Counted from the stretch's first letter, positions 22,312-41,905 are shown. The stretch is DNA of 64,000 bases from Dermanyssus gallinae (GCA_003439945.1 QVRM01000998.1:62001-126000), one strand, 5' to 3'. The notes: generated by a model from the letters alone, not told the origin. Translations and numbers: made by a program.

Positions 22312-23992
22312 CTCTTCAGACTTTCTTCGCAAAGGGGCTTCAGGACATTGTTGAGGATGGCACAGGTCGCACCTCTGACACCTCACACATTACAGCTCTA
22401 GACTTTGTGCAGCCTCTCTCTCGCCAACAAATCATTGCGTGGAAGCGATAAACGACAATCCCTTCACCAGGTCATTGCGATGAATAACAAATCTTTACGA
22501 CAAGATTCCGGTCCTCAATTAATAGTGCGTCTAGAAATCGGATGTTATAGCCGGAATTTTATAAACTAGCGGGTTAATGTCGGCCATTTTATCTCCTCAA
22601 GCACCTCTCGTTTGACGTAACCTACATGCTCTTTATAAGCAGTTGTATAATATTAGCCAAACAATATACACCGCCACAGTCTATAGTTGAGACTAATTAA
22701 TATGTAAATCGGCTCACGTGGTAAATTATATCCATTGTTTCAAAAAGCTAGCGTTAATATGATCAAGCGTCTTTAAGCCCTATGAAGACAATGAGACTAC
22801 CTTTAGGCTAAAGCAGTCAGCTTTTGGAAAAACAGCATATAAGGTTCTCATATACTGTGCAATTACGAAATTTTCTTTCCTTCATGTGCTTAACAAAATT
22901 GGCTTTCCACGATACGAACAGCGGACTTGATTTTCATATCATTTAGCCCTCAAGCTCATTTCTTGCAGGTAATCTTTTCCTGGCACTAAAATTTAATGTC
23001 TTTGTTTGTCTGTTTTGATTTCTAGACCGCTTACACTCATGTATTTGTGCAATACTTCAAGAAACTGCTATTTGTGTTAATAAAAATGCCTAAATGAGTG
23101 CAACACTAAATTATGAAAGTTTAGTAGAGCTCTGATCTATTTAATGTGATCGTGTTTGGCCATTTGATCATCCAGAAATACATCACCACGTTTTCTTAAC
23201 GACGCATACTTGCGGCCGCGCAAAAGAAACAGCATCTTTTAAAAACATGTGCTTTTCCGCGAGCATCTGAATCACCTCCCGAAGCTCGAAAATTAAGTTA
23301 GATGCGGTGACGACTGACAAAAAGCTGGCAAATGACACTTTGTTTTGCAACCCCACATAGAGGTTTGGGGATAAAAGGACTATTAATACGGAATGATGCG
23401 AAACTAAATTAGAGCCGCTGCCCTGCGCCGCTAGACTCTCATAGTAGACTTCGTTGGATTATCTGAAAGGCTGAAGCAGGTTATGACAAGCTTGAGTGTT
23501 CCTATTATTCTGTAATACGACCCGCGACCGTCGAGGAACCGTTGAAAATTTGACGAAAATGCTTCTGTAGTTTTTATCTTTCATATATTTTTTGTTTTTA
23601 TCTTTCAACTGTACATACATGGGATTATGTGTTATTTGAACGCATTCACGACACGTGTGGCGCGCTACCAGTGCAGATTTAGGCATAATTATATTAATTT
23701 GCTGCTTATCATTTGCACAGCTGTCAATAGTGGTGGTTTAACAAAATGATTATTACTTGATTAGCATCCACCTTTGGGCAAAGACAGCATAAGTGTTATA
23801 ATTAAATATATAATTGCTTGCTTATATATACAGCTTACTTACCTTAACGGTTAGCTCTTAACGTCCTTTAGTATTAGATAAGAGGTAAGAGGTAGAGATC
23901 AGGACCCGGCAAATGAGCCCCTAAATATAGAAAGCGGTCGCCTATTAGCCGGCTAGGGTTGATGATCAACAGTGATTGCCATGGATTCTTAC
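22312..23992. other. No gene recognised
   Basis: AT-rich sequence with only one frame above 60 codons beyond 22.4 kb (minus strand 23459-23686), with no motif. Confidence 0.55.
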
Positions 23993-24124
23993 GTAACGCT
24001 CGCGTGGGGTGCACGTAACACTCGCGTGGGGTGCACGTAACATTCGCGTGGGGTGCACGTAACATTCGCGTGGGGTGCACGTAACATACGCGTGGGGCAC
24101 ATGTAACACTCGTTTGGGATACAT
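23993..24124. repeat. 22-bp minisatellite, six copies
   Basis: Six head-to-tail units of 22 bp, each starting GTAAC and centred on CGCGTGGGGTGCAC. The first four are nearly identical; the last two have decayed (CGCGTGGGGCAC, then CGTTTGGGATAC). The period is not a multiple of three, so the apparent repeat peptide on the minus strand only recurs every third unit. The units carry a CpG-rich core. Confidence 0.95.
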
Positions 24125-24506
24125 TTCGATTTGCAAGGTGTCAAGTCCGATCCGAGACTCATTATGGATAGATGTACAATCCTATTCGCATAGTGCTCAT
24201 AGTCTGTGGGGTGACTGCTAAAGGCAAAGCTCAGATGGTCAAAGAAACAATAATTTACATAGCAACAGTTCGTTTGTATGCTAATTTGCCTGTACTAGTA
24301 GTTATCTGGATATTGCAGTTTCTTCTAACATGGCCCACTGATACGTGTGTATACATTGCATCAATAATACGGTGCACAGGTTAACTCGGCCTTAGCCTAT
24401 GCTTCCAGTAGAGGACTTTACTGTCGCATATTTTGCTGCTAAAAAAACGTTGCTATTTATTGCAGTGTACGTGTGATACTCGATAATGCTTGTACTGCGT
24501 TGGAGG

Positions 24507-24557
24507 GTTACTCATATCGGATGAAGATATGAGTAACGCTCATAGCTTCATCCGATA
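24507..24557. repeat. Two overlapping, mutually exclusive hairpins
   Basis: Stem 1: GTTACTCATATC (24507-24518) with GATATGAGTAAC (24526-24537), perfect 12 bp with a 7-base loop. Stem 2: TATCGGATGAAG (24515-24526) with CTTCATCCGATA (24546-24557), perfect 12 bp. The loop of stem 1 is the 5' arm of stem 2, so only one can form at a time. Confidence 0.9.
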
Positions 24558-26676
24558 GAACCGAAGAAGAAAGTTTGCCGCCGATTAACAGCCATAGCAA
24601 GGGCTAACAACTACCGGCAGTAACGTTTCTACAGTAGCCGGACCCGGGCCAGCCAGACAGCTGACAATAAGATTGATTACTACGCAGCACATTACACATA
24701 CGACACTCAAAGGGTCCACGAAGAAACACCATCCTCTATAAACTGCATGCTCTATAAACTGCATATTGTGGTCTTTTAGTAGAAACAACTATCGTCTCGT
24801 TTATATTTATACTCAACACATTTTTAGTAGAATGATAAAGGGCAACGCGTCGAGTAAGATGCCAGTTATTTCTTGCAGCTAAAGATTCTTCTCTTGTTCG
24901 ATTTAGCATGCGATCGGCGTTATGGGGCGCCAATCTGGCTCGATCGTTCATTTTACTGCAAGCTGTATTGCCCACTCTTAAAAAATATAGCTAGTCGGCC
25001 GGAGACCTGTACAACATCGGTATCTGTCCCTAGAAGATCAAAGCGGCTACTTGAATGGCTGATACATGGACATATGCCAGCTTGCTGTTCTTTTCTTAGG
25101 ACTGGTTAGGCGACAACTAAGCCAAAGCCAACACTAGGCATTGTAAATTTGTTAGACTTATGTATATTTCTTGTATACTACGTTATTACAACATTTCCGA
25201 ATCAACCGAACTTTGTTAATTACTAGAACTTTGTGGACACGATAAGTCTACTTTGTCAGTGAAGTGCCCATAGACAAGATCGGAGTGAGGTGGTTCGATC
25301 CAACACGGGCAGACATGTAGGGACGGAAGACCTGAGCTGTAAAACTTCCAGATATTAGACAGCGATCTCGCCTAGTACAGATGGTGCACGCGCGAAAGCA
25401 GACCAGTGTTAGATTGGCGCCTACCCAGTTACATAACCTGCCGGGTGTGTACACGTTTCAAGTTGAAGTGGAGTAACCTCTAAGGAGGAAGGCGGAAACT
25501 GTGTAAGAAGGCAGGTATAACGAAGCATTTGGCAACATCTGCCAGCTTTCGACACGTTGGCGCTGGGACTGTCCCTCGGGACAGCTGGAGTAGTAACACC
25601 CTAAACATGAAGCAATGCGAACATTCTGTGCGCGTAGCGTGCAACGCTGGGTGCAGCTGTTGACGAAACGACCCGTTTCATAGAGTCTGTACTCTGAATC
25701 TCGAACCTTCCACCTAACTCGCGCAGCGTTGCTAGTACTAACTGCTATACCCATGTGCACGAATCAAATGCCTATATGCATGCGAGTATGCAAGTACGTC
25801 CTTATGTATACATACTCGTATGCATGCATACATGTTAGCTTTGCGCTTATCGTTCGCGCAAATACTTTTGTTTGTTTTTAGTTTAATTGAAACTAGATCA
25901 GTTGAATTTTCAGATCAGCCACCCATCCCAACTGAAAATCGCTGTAATCGTTGAATTCATTCACATTCGATCGTTATTGTGGTTCGTCGTCGTCGTCGTC
26001 GTCGGTTTTGAAGGAACTGGCCGACGGGGCGCACCGCATTGAACGATAGCGAGATTAGAGTGGATAGGACGGCAATGGATGGAGCCCTGCTCCATTCTTG
26101 GCCACGAACGACGCTGGTCCGAACTGGCAACGAGGCAGGACTGTTATTATTGTCCGACGCATGTACGTGGCATAGAATAGCCACACTTGGTCTGCGGGCC
26201 ACTGTTCGGCTACTTCTCGAAACAGTCGATTTTGCCATATATCGTTCTGTCTTCATTCTTTTTTTTGCTATTGTACGAAAAGTGCACTGTGTAGATTGCA
26301 CTGTCTCGTCTCGGTAGACGCACGTCTGGGTTGTTTACTAGCCAGGGCAAAATGCGGCCGCAAAGCGCCAACACACGCAGCGCCATTGGCTGATCTCACT
26401 AGTTCCGAGCTATTGTTGCCCGCCGGCCTCGACAAGAACTGGCGCACGCCATCGCCGGTCCTCCCTTTTATAGTATTGATCGCGCGCTCGAGAGAGAGAG
26501 AAAGAGAGAAATAGATCGCTTCCGCTCGACGGAGATGGATGAGTACAATCTTTTGTTGTTTGAGGCCCATCTATCTCTTATCGGATCGATCACCAGACCA
26601 ACTCTAGTCTGAGCTGCGGCTAGACGGACCACAAATTCTAGCCCACCTACCAGTAGGCAGACGTTCTAAAGACCAT
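24558..26676. other. No gene recognised
   Basis: A 16-17 bp direct repeat (CTCTATAAACTGCAT twice) lies at 24734-24765. A pol III B-box match (GGTTCGATCC) lies at 25292-25301 without a clear A box. Imperfect complementary arms around 25775-25825 are rich in ATGCATGC. Frames at 25957-26317 on both strands (92-114 codons) overlap a (GTC)n patch and show no domain. A GA tract lies at 26488-26510. Confidence 0.55.
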
Positions 26677-26684
26677 TATATATG

Positions 26685-26734
<50 letters not shown>
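26677..26734. repeat. (TA)n microsatellite abutting mariner relic 1
   Basis: TA tract of about 55 bp that ends where the 3' non-coding end of the mariner relic (minus strand) begins. Confidence 0.95.
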
Positions 26735-26736
<2 letters not shown>

Positions 26737-27960
26737 GTGGTTAATTTGCGAAAGCGCATTACAAATGCCTAAGTTTTTGAAAAAATGACATTCATTTTAT
26801 TAAGTAGAGTGAATTTACACAGTCACATGGTCATATATACAAGTGTGTACACAAGTGCTTTTGCTTCCTTCAAAATAGTTCCACCCGCTGCAATGCATTT
26901 GTACCACTTTCTTTTCCACTTTTCGAAACGTTTTTCAAACACATTTCTCGGAAATGCAATGGTTGCCTTTGCCAAGTTTTATTTATCTCCTCTCTAGTCC
27001 CGAAACGTTGTCCCCTCAAAATGTTTTTTTTTATCTGTGTGAAGAGAAGTAGGTCACACTGAGCTAAGTCCAACGAATAGGGAGGTTGCGGAAATAATGA
27101 AATCGAATTTTTCATTAATAAATTCGAAATCAGTAAGGATCCAAAAGTTGTTTGCCCAGAGTTCGAGCCTCTTGCGCCGGACATTCTCGCGCAAACTTCT
27201 TAAAATTAATTTTGCTGTAGTACTTCTTATACGCCGTAGAATCAGGTGGCGAAAATTAGTGGAAAATCATAGTTAGTGAAAAATTACATCAAGCCTAGTT
27301 CTGGGCTCTTGCGCCGAAGGTTCTCGCATATATACACAGTAGTATTCCTTATTGATCGTATAACTTGGTGAAAAAATCGTAAAATTAATAGGTATCATTT
27401 ATTAAATAAATAATAGGAGAATTGGGCTTGGGTTCGATGTCGTAATCATATACCCACGACTCGTCTCCTGACATCACTCTCTGAAGCAATCCAGGGGGTT
27501 CAGCTTTCGCCTAAAGGTTCAAGTCGGACAATTCCCGACGCGCGTTCGTCTGCCGAAAATTCAACATTTTTGGAAAGAACTTCACTGCCAGTCTTCGGAC
27601 GCATAAAATAACAGTCAATACTGTTACAGCTGATCCTCAAGATGTCTCAAGATCCCCAGCAATCTCTCTGATAGTTATTCGACGACTGTTGACTTCATTA
27701 TAACGAATGTTTTCCATGCTTTCTTCTGCTGGCGTCGACAGCCATCCTGAGCGGGGGTCATCTTCGGTCTATACACGTCCGTCGCGAACTCGACGATACT
27801 ATGTATACACAGTTTTTGGGACATTGTCTGATCACGCAGTTCCTAATAATTTTACTTCTCTAGAACATATGATTTGGTTTTTCAACACAGAGCTTGATGT
27901 ACAGGTAGATTCGTTGCTTCCTCATTTGCGGCTCCTTAAAAATTGCCGAACCTCGCTTTC
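26735..27960 (-). mobile_element. Degenerate mariner element 1
   Basis: The coding remnant (26823-27925) is followed on its 3' side by about 90 bp of non-coding DNA that runs into (TA)n. Mariner elements insert at TA dinucleotides, which fits this junction. The other terminus was not identified, and no intact pair of terminal inverted repeats was seen. Confidence 0.75.
26823..27925 (-). pseudogene. Mariner transposase remnant 1
   Basis: A cut-and-paste transposase of the Tc1/mariner superfamily, decayed. In order: an N-terminal MRKQRIYLYIKLCVEK; TEDDPRSGWLSTPAEE (linker motif); RRITIREIAGDLETS (HTH region); VKFFPKMLNF; MSGDESWVYDYDIEPK, holding the first catalytic Asp; then LRENVRRKRLELWANN. 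After a frameshift near 27140 come LLMKNSISLFPQPPYSLDL and CDLLLF, holding the third catalytic Asp region. The last part is RFEKWKRKWYKCIAAGG. The HHDNAPAHT-type segment with the second catalytic Asp is missing at the frameshift. Several stops interrupt the frame. A duplicated stretch (about 27155-27240 and 27295-27385) lengthens the gene beyond the usual 345 codons. The PPYSLDLAQCD form suggests an irritans-like lineage. Confidence 0.9.
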
Positions 27961-28964
27961 TTTGTTTCTTTGAACCAAAAAACGACAAAATCAAGTGCTC
28001 ATGTTGTTGATGAGCACAGATGTATATGTGCGGGACGATCATATGTTGTAAAGGCGAATAGCATAAGCAAACATAACATAGATATGCAAGTCCAGTATAT
28101 TCGTATGGATTTTGAAATCGGTATTTGCGCGTGTTGTATTGAACGACCGGAAAAAAACGTAGGGTATTTAAGGGATATAAACCCAAAGATTACAGAGGAA
28201 CATTTAAGTGCCAAAAACGAGTTGTACTCAAGGTATTGTTTTTTTACAAACTCGAACAATAATTGCCACCTATTGGCGTGAAATTTAGCCGGTGTGTAGC
28301 TGATAATGCGCTTATAAACAAAACAAGTCGGGAAAACTTAGCGTATATATATATACACATAAACACCCGATTAGGCACTTCGGTCAGGGCAATAGGAAGC
28401 CACCAGGTATTACCGGAAAACCACATCCTTGAGAAGCCAATAGAGAGTTGTCAGAGATCTCGAAGTACTTTACTCGAGTACTCCAAGCAAGTATCGGATA
28501 TTGTGTTACATTCTGTCTGAGAGGCAAGCCGGCAAATTACGCACGGTCCATGTCAACATACCCGGCTTATCGTGTTTATACTTTGCGACCCGAAGTCTTT
28601 ACCGGCAGTGTATTAAGCAAATAGAAAACCTACTAAGAACACTATGTACACAAGCAAAAAAGTGGCGGCAAGATTAAAGTTAAATTATTTTTTTGTATTA
28701 CCGTCTTTTAATCCCAGGACTGAGTGATAACTCCGTATATCCCGGCACGGCCGGAGATTGAGGCAGTTTACTCAGAGGTAGCTTCACAATGTAGAAACAT
28801 GTTCGACATTGTGACGCCAAAAGACTTTCTACTTTTCCAGAGGGATACGTAAGTTAGAACGTCTTCGGCTAGATTTGCAGAGCTCTAAAGATACTACGTG
28901 ATTAATTGACATATTACTTTTATTGGTCTTTATTTCATTACATGTTCGCCAATTTTACTTAACG

Positions 28965-28968
<4 letters not shown>
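27926..28968. other. No gene recognised
   Basis: A plus-strand frame of 112 codons (27943-28281) starts opposite the mariner N-terminus and has no recognised motif. A short TA tract lies at 28343-28356. Confidence 0.5.

Positions 28969-29000
<32 letters not shown>
28969..29000. repeat. (TA)n microsatellite
   Basis: About 32 bp of alternating TA, followed immediately by a transposon-end-like sequence. Confidence 0.95.
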
Positions 29001-29003
<3 letters not shown>

Positions 29004-29110
29004 GGTATTACAGAAAGTTAAACAACAATATAGGGAATTGTAGAGCTCGCTAAAGTAAATATTTTTTCCCAATGAAACATGGTCTCTGAGAGGTCTTATT
29101 TTGGAGTGAG
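29001..29110. repeat. Transposon-end-like sequence next to (TA)n
   Basis: Starts AAGGGTATTACAGAAAGTTA right after the TA tract. It shares the pattern AGGGT-T--CAGAA--T...CAACAA...GGGA with 52049-52090, which also starts directly after (TA)n. The family is not identified and no transposase coding was found. Confidence 0.45.
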
Positions 29111-32100
29111 AGACTGGTGTTGTTGCTTGACATATAATCACAGATTGATTATTTCATTAAAGAAAAATATCTTTTCTCATCAGTTCGAGTCCGGTGGAAC
29201 TTAACCACGTCATTGTTGGAAGACAAAGAAGGTTGGACTTGAGGGGCGTGCAAAACATTTGCACTCTTAGGTTGACCATTTCTATCAGGGCCGGGCTACA
29301 GCAAGCGAATACTATCATTGAGATCTAGTGTAGACACGGCTTTTCAGAGCACCCAACGATAGCCTAGATACCGTATCAAGTCACGTCTCAACGTTGAACC
29401 AATCGACCAAAGGCTACGAAAATGCGAGTGAACGAGTGAGTGAGAGCGTAGTGAGTGTGTGCAAAGAGAGTAAAACATCACGGCGCTAAGCATCAGTAGA
29501 GACAGCTTCAACACAGGAAGAGATCAAGTTGAACAGCAAGTGTCATGTTGAAACGATCCCACGAATTACAGCAAATCCCATTTTTTTTATTATTTACAGT
29601 AACTATGCAAATTCAGAATGAAGTCGAATGATGAACGTCTTCCTCATGCGTTTGCAAGCTCATTTGCTGTTGAGCAGAGAAGGCAATGCAACTTCAGCAT
29701 GCAGATGCCGCGACAAGCTTCATTAGACATGTGTGTTTCATTAAGCCTACAGACGCCGAGCGAAAAGAAGTTTCAATGAGGCGCCGCCGTGTGATGTTGC
29801 TGAAGTCTGCGCACGCAATCGTTTACAGTTACCCTAGTCGTATGCCCCCCCCCCCCGGAACGTGCCTCAAGACGCACACAAAGTTCGCATTACACGAGCA
29901 AACTGTCACAGCTACACTGCTTAGTGTATGTAGCTTAAGCCCTTAGGAGAAAGCTGCTAAAAGGGCAGTTTCGTTCGTTTTGTATTGCCCCCCACGCGGC
30001 TACGGGCGGGGGGGGGTACAGAGTCTTTATTTAGAGAGATGTCGTGAGCCACTGAGCCAGTACGACGTATGCCCAACACCAGCACAACACCTGAGAGCAC
30101 GCAGTGGCTCGTCCTTGTTTGATTATACATTTAATTAACACATTGCGTACCGATAAAACCAACTTGGCATCGTGGCTTCGTCAGCCTACCACTCCTCTGT
30201 CCCCTCCACTGCCAGCGACGAAAGTCGATAGCCTAGCGTTAAGCCTAGCGTTGATAAGTGTTCCTCTCTGTCTCAAAGTAGCTATATGTGTTTCCTGAGT
30301 ACTGAGTCGAATGGCCATAATTTGAATGTGTTGGAATCTAATTTTGGCTAAAAGGGTTGCAATGCGAAATGCTAACGTTTAAACGCTCATCATTCTAGGT
30401 AGTCTCGGAAGCATAGTGATTCAAATGGCTGTTACTAAACTTCCGCTCTTCATTCAATTTGCACGCTTCGTGTTGAGGTGGTGTGATTAAAGTGCCGCCG
30501 ATTGTCTGCAGCGATTAGGCCACGAGAAAATCGTCACTACTACGTAAGTTAATAGAAAACTCAAATGTGTATCCTTAGGGGTAAACAACAAATCTACATT
30601 ACTTTTTGGAAAAAAAAGGGTCTATCTGCCGTTGTGGATAAATGCAATTTAGGAGAACTTCTTGACATTTTTAAGGAGGTTGTTTTCAAGTCTCGACCAT
30701 CGGTAGCATTTACTAGCAACGTATGCAGAGTCTTCATCTCCCACCCAACTTGTGGCGGCGACCTTGCATTGCCATTCTGTTTAGAGCAATAGCTCAGACA
30801 GCTTTGGACGATTCTGATCATAATAAACGAAAGCAACGGCTCAACGTATAACGATGTTATCAGACATCGAATAGGCTTTTAATTAACTATTCTTGCCGTG
30901 TAACAGCATAGCTTATACAGTGCGCGTGTTATTTCAGCTAAAGTGATGCGATAAGTGTACGCGTCGATTTTTTCACCACACTTTAAACATGCGTTATAGG
31001 AAAAAAGTTGAAAGAGGTACGTTAGGTATCTTAGCAGCCACCACAGAAGTGTAATCGAACGTAACGAAGCACGCAGCAAAGTTCTGCAAGCTGAAATATC
31101 GATAGATTTTATATGTCGGTGTTAATCCGCGCAGATAGAGATAGCCAGCTGTTGGAACCGTACTGCGTTTATATTGCTTTTAGCAACTTTTTACCTGCAT
31201 TAAGTGTACGAGAAATACAAGTTCACAAAATAAAGAGGGTTAACATACTTTATTCGATGTAAGCCAGTTTTGCCGCATAAGCAACCGGCCTTTTCCAAAC
31301 GGACTGTTTAGGGAAGTCGATTTTGTTGTTGGCTTCACGCACTGCACGCCAATTCACGAATATGGTCGTACGCCACTGCATAACGGGTCAACAATATCAG
31401 TTATACGGCATTCTAAGTAAATTCTTGACAGTCGTAAAAGACAAGTGGTCAGTAGTACAGCTAATTCCCTATAAAAGTCGCGTATCATCATAAAATATCA
31501 CAGACTGCTGGGTGTTGAAGTTGGAAACTGTTTTCGTTCAACGAAACGCACATTACATGATGAGTTGAGTGAGCCTCTATAAGAATATGATTGTCGAGTT
31601 GGTCGTTAGGACTAGCAGTGCACGACTATTTATACATGAAACAGGATCGAAATATAGGCGCATATTCACAGAGACAAAGATGGAGTTTTGGAAACTGTTA
31701 AGCATTACAGGTAGATCGCAGTGTTCCATCTTTCAAGCGTGGAAAACAAAACTTTCTGTCGTGAAGCAATTCTCAACAATCACGGCACGCCCATAATCGC
31801 CATTGCGCGCCGCCAGGTGGCAATGCCGATGAAGATTGCCGAGGCACAAGCAATGAGCAAACTGCTCGCGCACCAGCGATGGCATACGTGTAATGAAACG
31901 GCAGCTGGTGCAAAGCCTCCTGAAGATGAAAAGCTAGCGCTTTGTGACGTGTCACCGGGTCCAGCCCATAGGAGAATAAATAGATCCCAGACAGAGACTA
32001 CCGCACCACTGACAGCTTCAAAACAGACGCTCCCTTCCGCCTGAAGGGATTAGTCCAGAGGAATAACATCACGGAGTACGGACTTTTTGTTGTTTTGTTA

Positions 32101-34700
32101 AAATAAATTCTGAATTCAAAAAAATTGTTATGGCACGCTTTTTTCGAGTAGCATGCTTCTACACGAAGAAGCATCTACACCTACGCTTTAAGCCGTATTT
32201 ATTCATTGTACAAAACTTGGGATGCAGTGTTCGTCTTGTAGAGGAGGAATCTCTGAATGCTACGATACCCACATTTAGCCTTTAAAATAACACATGCATA
32301 GGATAACTGTGTATGCCAGGTTTTACATCTATGTGGTGGGACCAATTGTCACAACTATGCACTCACATCCGAGCAAATGAAGCTTACTAAAGTTTAGGTC
32401 GATGAAAAACGAATGTAAGCAGACTACATTTTGTTATTGAGGTCTCTAATGTAACAGTTGATTCATCCCTTACCCTTGCTTAAGTCAGTCAAACTTAAGG
32501 ATCCACTTATTTGGTTCAATTTTGTTCTTTTCTTTTTCATGTAATACGTTAGTCGTTTATTTGTATCCTACAAAAGAACCAGTAATACTCGTAAACACAA
32601 CAATCGAGTATACGCCTACATAATATGTAACCAAATAACAACACATAATAAGAAATAATAATCAGTAAATCGTTTATAACATGTCTATATTAGGTCTTTG
32701 CTAAAAGCATGTTTGAATTAATAATTATCTCGCTTTCAACTTGATTACAGAAAAGTTTGACAGCGCACTCGGCAAACGCGCTAACAGGCCTTGTCTCTGG
32801 TTACTTAAGCGCCTCTGAGGCGCGTTCCTATTGTATGGTGATTTCGAATGCACGGTAATCCGCATGAGTGTCGGCGCTTTCTTCAGTTTAGAAGGATTTA
32901 AAGCTCGACGGCGTTATATAATAAAAACGATGTGCTTATTAACAGCTCGACTCCGACGTGACATATTTTGCGTACATCCTAAGATTCTGGAGCGTTTTTT
33001 TGTTGTTGCATATTTCATTTTGCGTATATAGAAGGTTCTCCCTGAACAACTCTGTTGCTGCCTCTATTTGAATAGTGTTTCTAGATATAGCTGCGATGCT
33101 GCTTAACAATAACCACTATCACGAGTAGGAGTTTACTTGAGTAAATCATTACGTAAGCTGAAACAACTATATAACTTTGAAAACATTAAGCAAGCTTGTC
33201 TCAAGCTCTAATAAAATCTTACAACCGCATCTGTTCATTTGCAGAGTATTGGCGCTAGTCTTGTTTGGTTGCTTAAGCTTTAATGGGTTATGCGAGTTGT
33301 TTTTCAATGTAATATATATGTTACAACAATTTTCGTCAATTTCGGTCCATCAATCAACACAACATTTCGTTTCTATTGAACTTAAAACTGAAGTTCTTCA
33401 TTGCGCTCCGTTTTTTTCATTGTTCGCTCTAACGTTGAACTTAGGTCACCATCTTATCCCATTGTCGACTTTGCCCTCCGGCTCGTTGTATTTCTTGGTG
33501 ATTTCTTCGTGGTGATGATGATGATGGAGTAGTTGGGTAGTTCAATTCTCTGTTTTTTTCATTTTCCGGACTAAGGCACATAGGGTTTCTTTGTTTTCCT
33601 TGTGCAGGTCTTGAAAACCGGGGCGATGCCGATTAACTCGCCGACGAGTACATATGTGCATACCTTAATACGCATATGCGCATACGCAGGGCCTACTCAT
33701 TCAATACATATGAGCGGTTGAAGATTTTGTTTGTACTGCAGGGCAGCAGGCGGTTCAAACCACAGAATCGAGGTTCAATTCACTGTTGAAAAAATCGACC
33801 TGCAGGGTGGGCGTTTAATATTCGAATGATTGGCTCGATGACACTGCAGACAGGCCGATACCTGTTTCGACCCGGCACTGATGTCGAAACAAGTTAAACG
33901 CAGATATGTGTATATTTCACAGTAAACGGTGTGGCGAGGCGTTTAGAGTACGTGCCGGAATGATCAGTATTGCCTGAGAGTGACGAGTGCGTTTGGTCAA
34001 CCCGTTTTGGACATCAGGTTCTCGCACTTTTCACCACGCACTATTCACGGAGCGAGCTTCAGACGCAGCCGCTCAGGATAAATGCCGATAGTAAAACTAG
34101 TTCTTCTCTAGTAGGGCAATCAGTAGTAGTTCGTGTACTATGAGGCAATCGATTCGTGTCAGATGTGATCTCTATGAGCAACAAAAAGGTCACAACGGTA
34201 TTTATGGCCCATGCGATTGGTAAGTAGGCGCTCGGTGCGTAAGTGAGCCGCTAATTTATTGTGCCTCGTATTGCAAAACGTGGCCACATCGACCACTTCT
34301 TCGCCGCCTGCTTCTCGAAATCCCCTTGGGGTGGGCGGACTGAAGCGGCCTCTTGGCACATAATCCTATATAGGCGGCAGCCACCTACCCACATAAATAC
34401 AAACACACACACACACACTTACATCCACACGTCTCACTCATGCGTGCTCTGCGAATCGGGCTGTGTCGTGGTGGGGTAATTTCAACATGTTGGGAAGTTG
34501 GGACCCCCGATCCCGGACATGAGGCGGACATGTTCCTTTTGACGGTGCATGCATTTCCAGCGATGCTCCTGCAGCGATATCGCGTCGCCGCCGATATGGC
34601 GGCGCTCGCGGCTATCTCGTCGATCGAGGAAATCAGCTTTACCGGTCGAACCGGTCAGGGTGCGGTGACTTTGGGGGAGGACGGACGGGGAAGCAGAACC
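29111..34700. other. No gene recognised
   Basis: About 5.6 kb with homopolymer runs (C at 29847-29857, G at 30007-30015), a 12-bp tandem repeat (AGCCTAGCGTT, near 30229-30252) and pol III B-box matches without A boxes (29183, 33752, 33772). Inverted arms TGTTTCGAC and GTCGAAACA lie at 33863-33891. Frames of 107-112 codons (31721-32044, 33177-33515) have ordinary or hydrophobic composition but no motif I can name. Near 34401-34415 there is a short (CA)n. Confidence 0.55.
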
Positions 34701-41060
<6,360 letters not shown>

Positions 41061-41811
41061 GATTACATTAGTTAAAGAACGACATGCTAGTAGTACCTTT
41101 GCTAATAAAAATCCTCGCTAACTAAACTATTAAAAATCCAGACTAGATCAAACTAAGTGATGCAGTCAGAGCCATTGTATGAATACGCACTGCCTAATAA
41201 GATAGATACTTGAGTATACTTGGATTTTCGTTCTCAAATATATATTCTTAAATTTAAAAAAACGCGTATTTTGCATTTTTTTTGTTACACTCATATTATG
41301 GTGTCTTTATGCATGGCGCCTTATTCAAGTCGAATCTCTCAGCGCAATTAAAATATGAAAAATCAAATAGGCAGCATTATGTAATATGCGGGATATTGAC
41401 ACACTCACGAGAGCGGACAAGCACGTACGATAGTATTTTCTGCAAAATGCCCTTAGTTGTTATAATATAGTAAAAATATGGTTGAAAATTTGTAATTGTG
41501 GAAATTTTAAGCTCAGTGGGGGAATACTGAATTAAAATAAATTTGCTGTCCGGACAAGACGGTGCTATAAAAAAATATGTGTGAATCAAAAGAATGCGCA
41601 CAACAGAATGATGTAGGAGGTTTTAGTTGTTGAATAAACGAAGAGAAGAGACGCCCTTCAAAAGGTGCTCTTTACTCGTAAAGCCTATGCAGCTATACTG
41701 ATATTTCTTCGTAGTCGTTGAATCGTGTCAAAAATTTCGGTATCTGCCTGGTCACTTTTTGGAAAACCTTCGACCTGCCGCTACTACTCTTACTACTAAC
41801 ACGTTTTAGAT
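41061..41811. other. No gene recognised
   Basis: AT-rich sequence with no frame over 75 codons and no repeat structure noticed. Confidence 0.55.
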
Positions 41812-41905
41812 GAGTAATTGGAAAATGCGGTATGCATGGCAATGCTGAAAACCCGTCTGCTGTGTGCGCCGGTTATGTGGAGTTTCGACCCACTAAAGAC
41901 CACTC
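41812..41905. repeat. Dispersed repeat, copy 2
   Basis: Diverged relative of 7990-8098. It shares GAGTAA-TGGA-AATGCGGT, GAAAAC-CGTCTGC and CCACTAAA in the same order and spacing. Here it is not preceded by the 230-bp tandem unit. Confidence 0.75.

Noticed and set aside
23993..24124. CRISPR array
   Set aside because: The units are contiguous without unique spacers, and the genome is eukaryotic in character; it is a minisatellite.
25292..25301. tRNA or SINE at the isolated B box GGTTCGATCC
   Set aside because: No A box or stem at tRNA spacing was found upstream, so the match may be chance. The same applies to 29183, 33752 and 33772.
33177..33515. 112-codon hydrophobic frame as a membrane protein
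   Set aside because: Hydrophobicity follows T-rich composition; there are no clear transmembrane spacing, start context or homologous motif.
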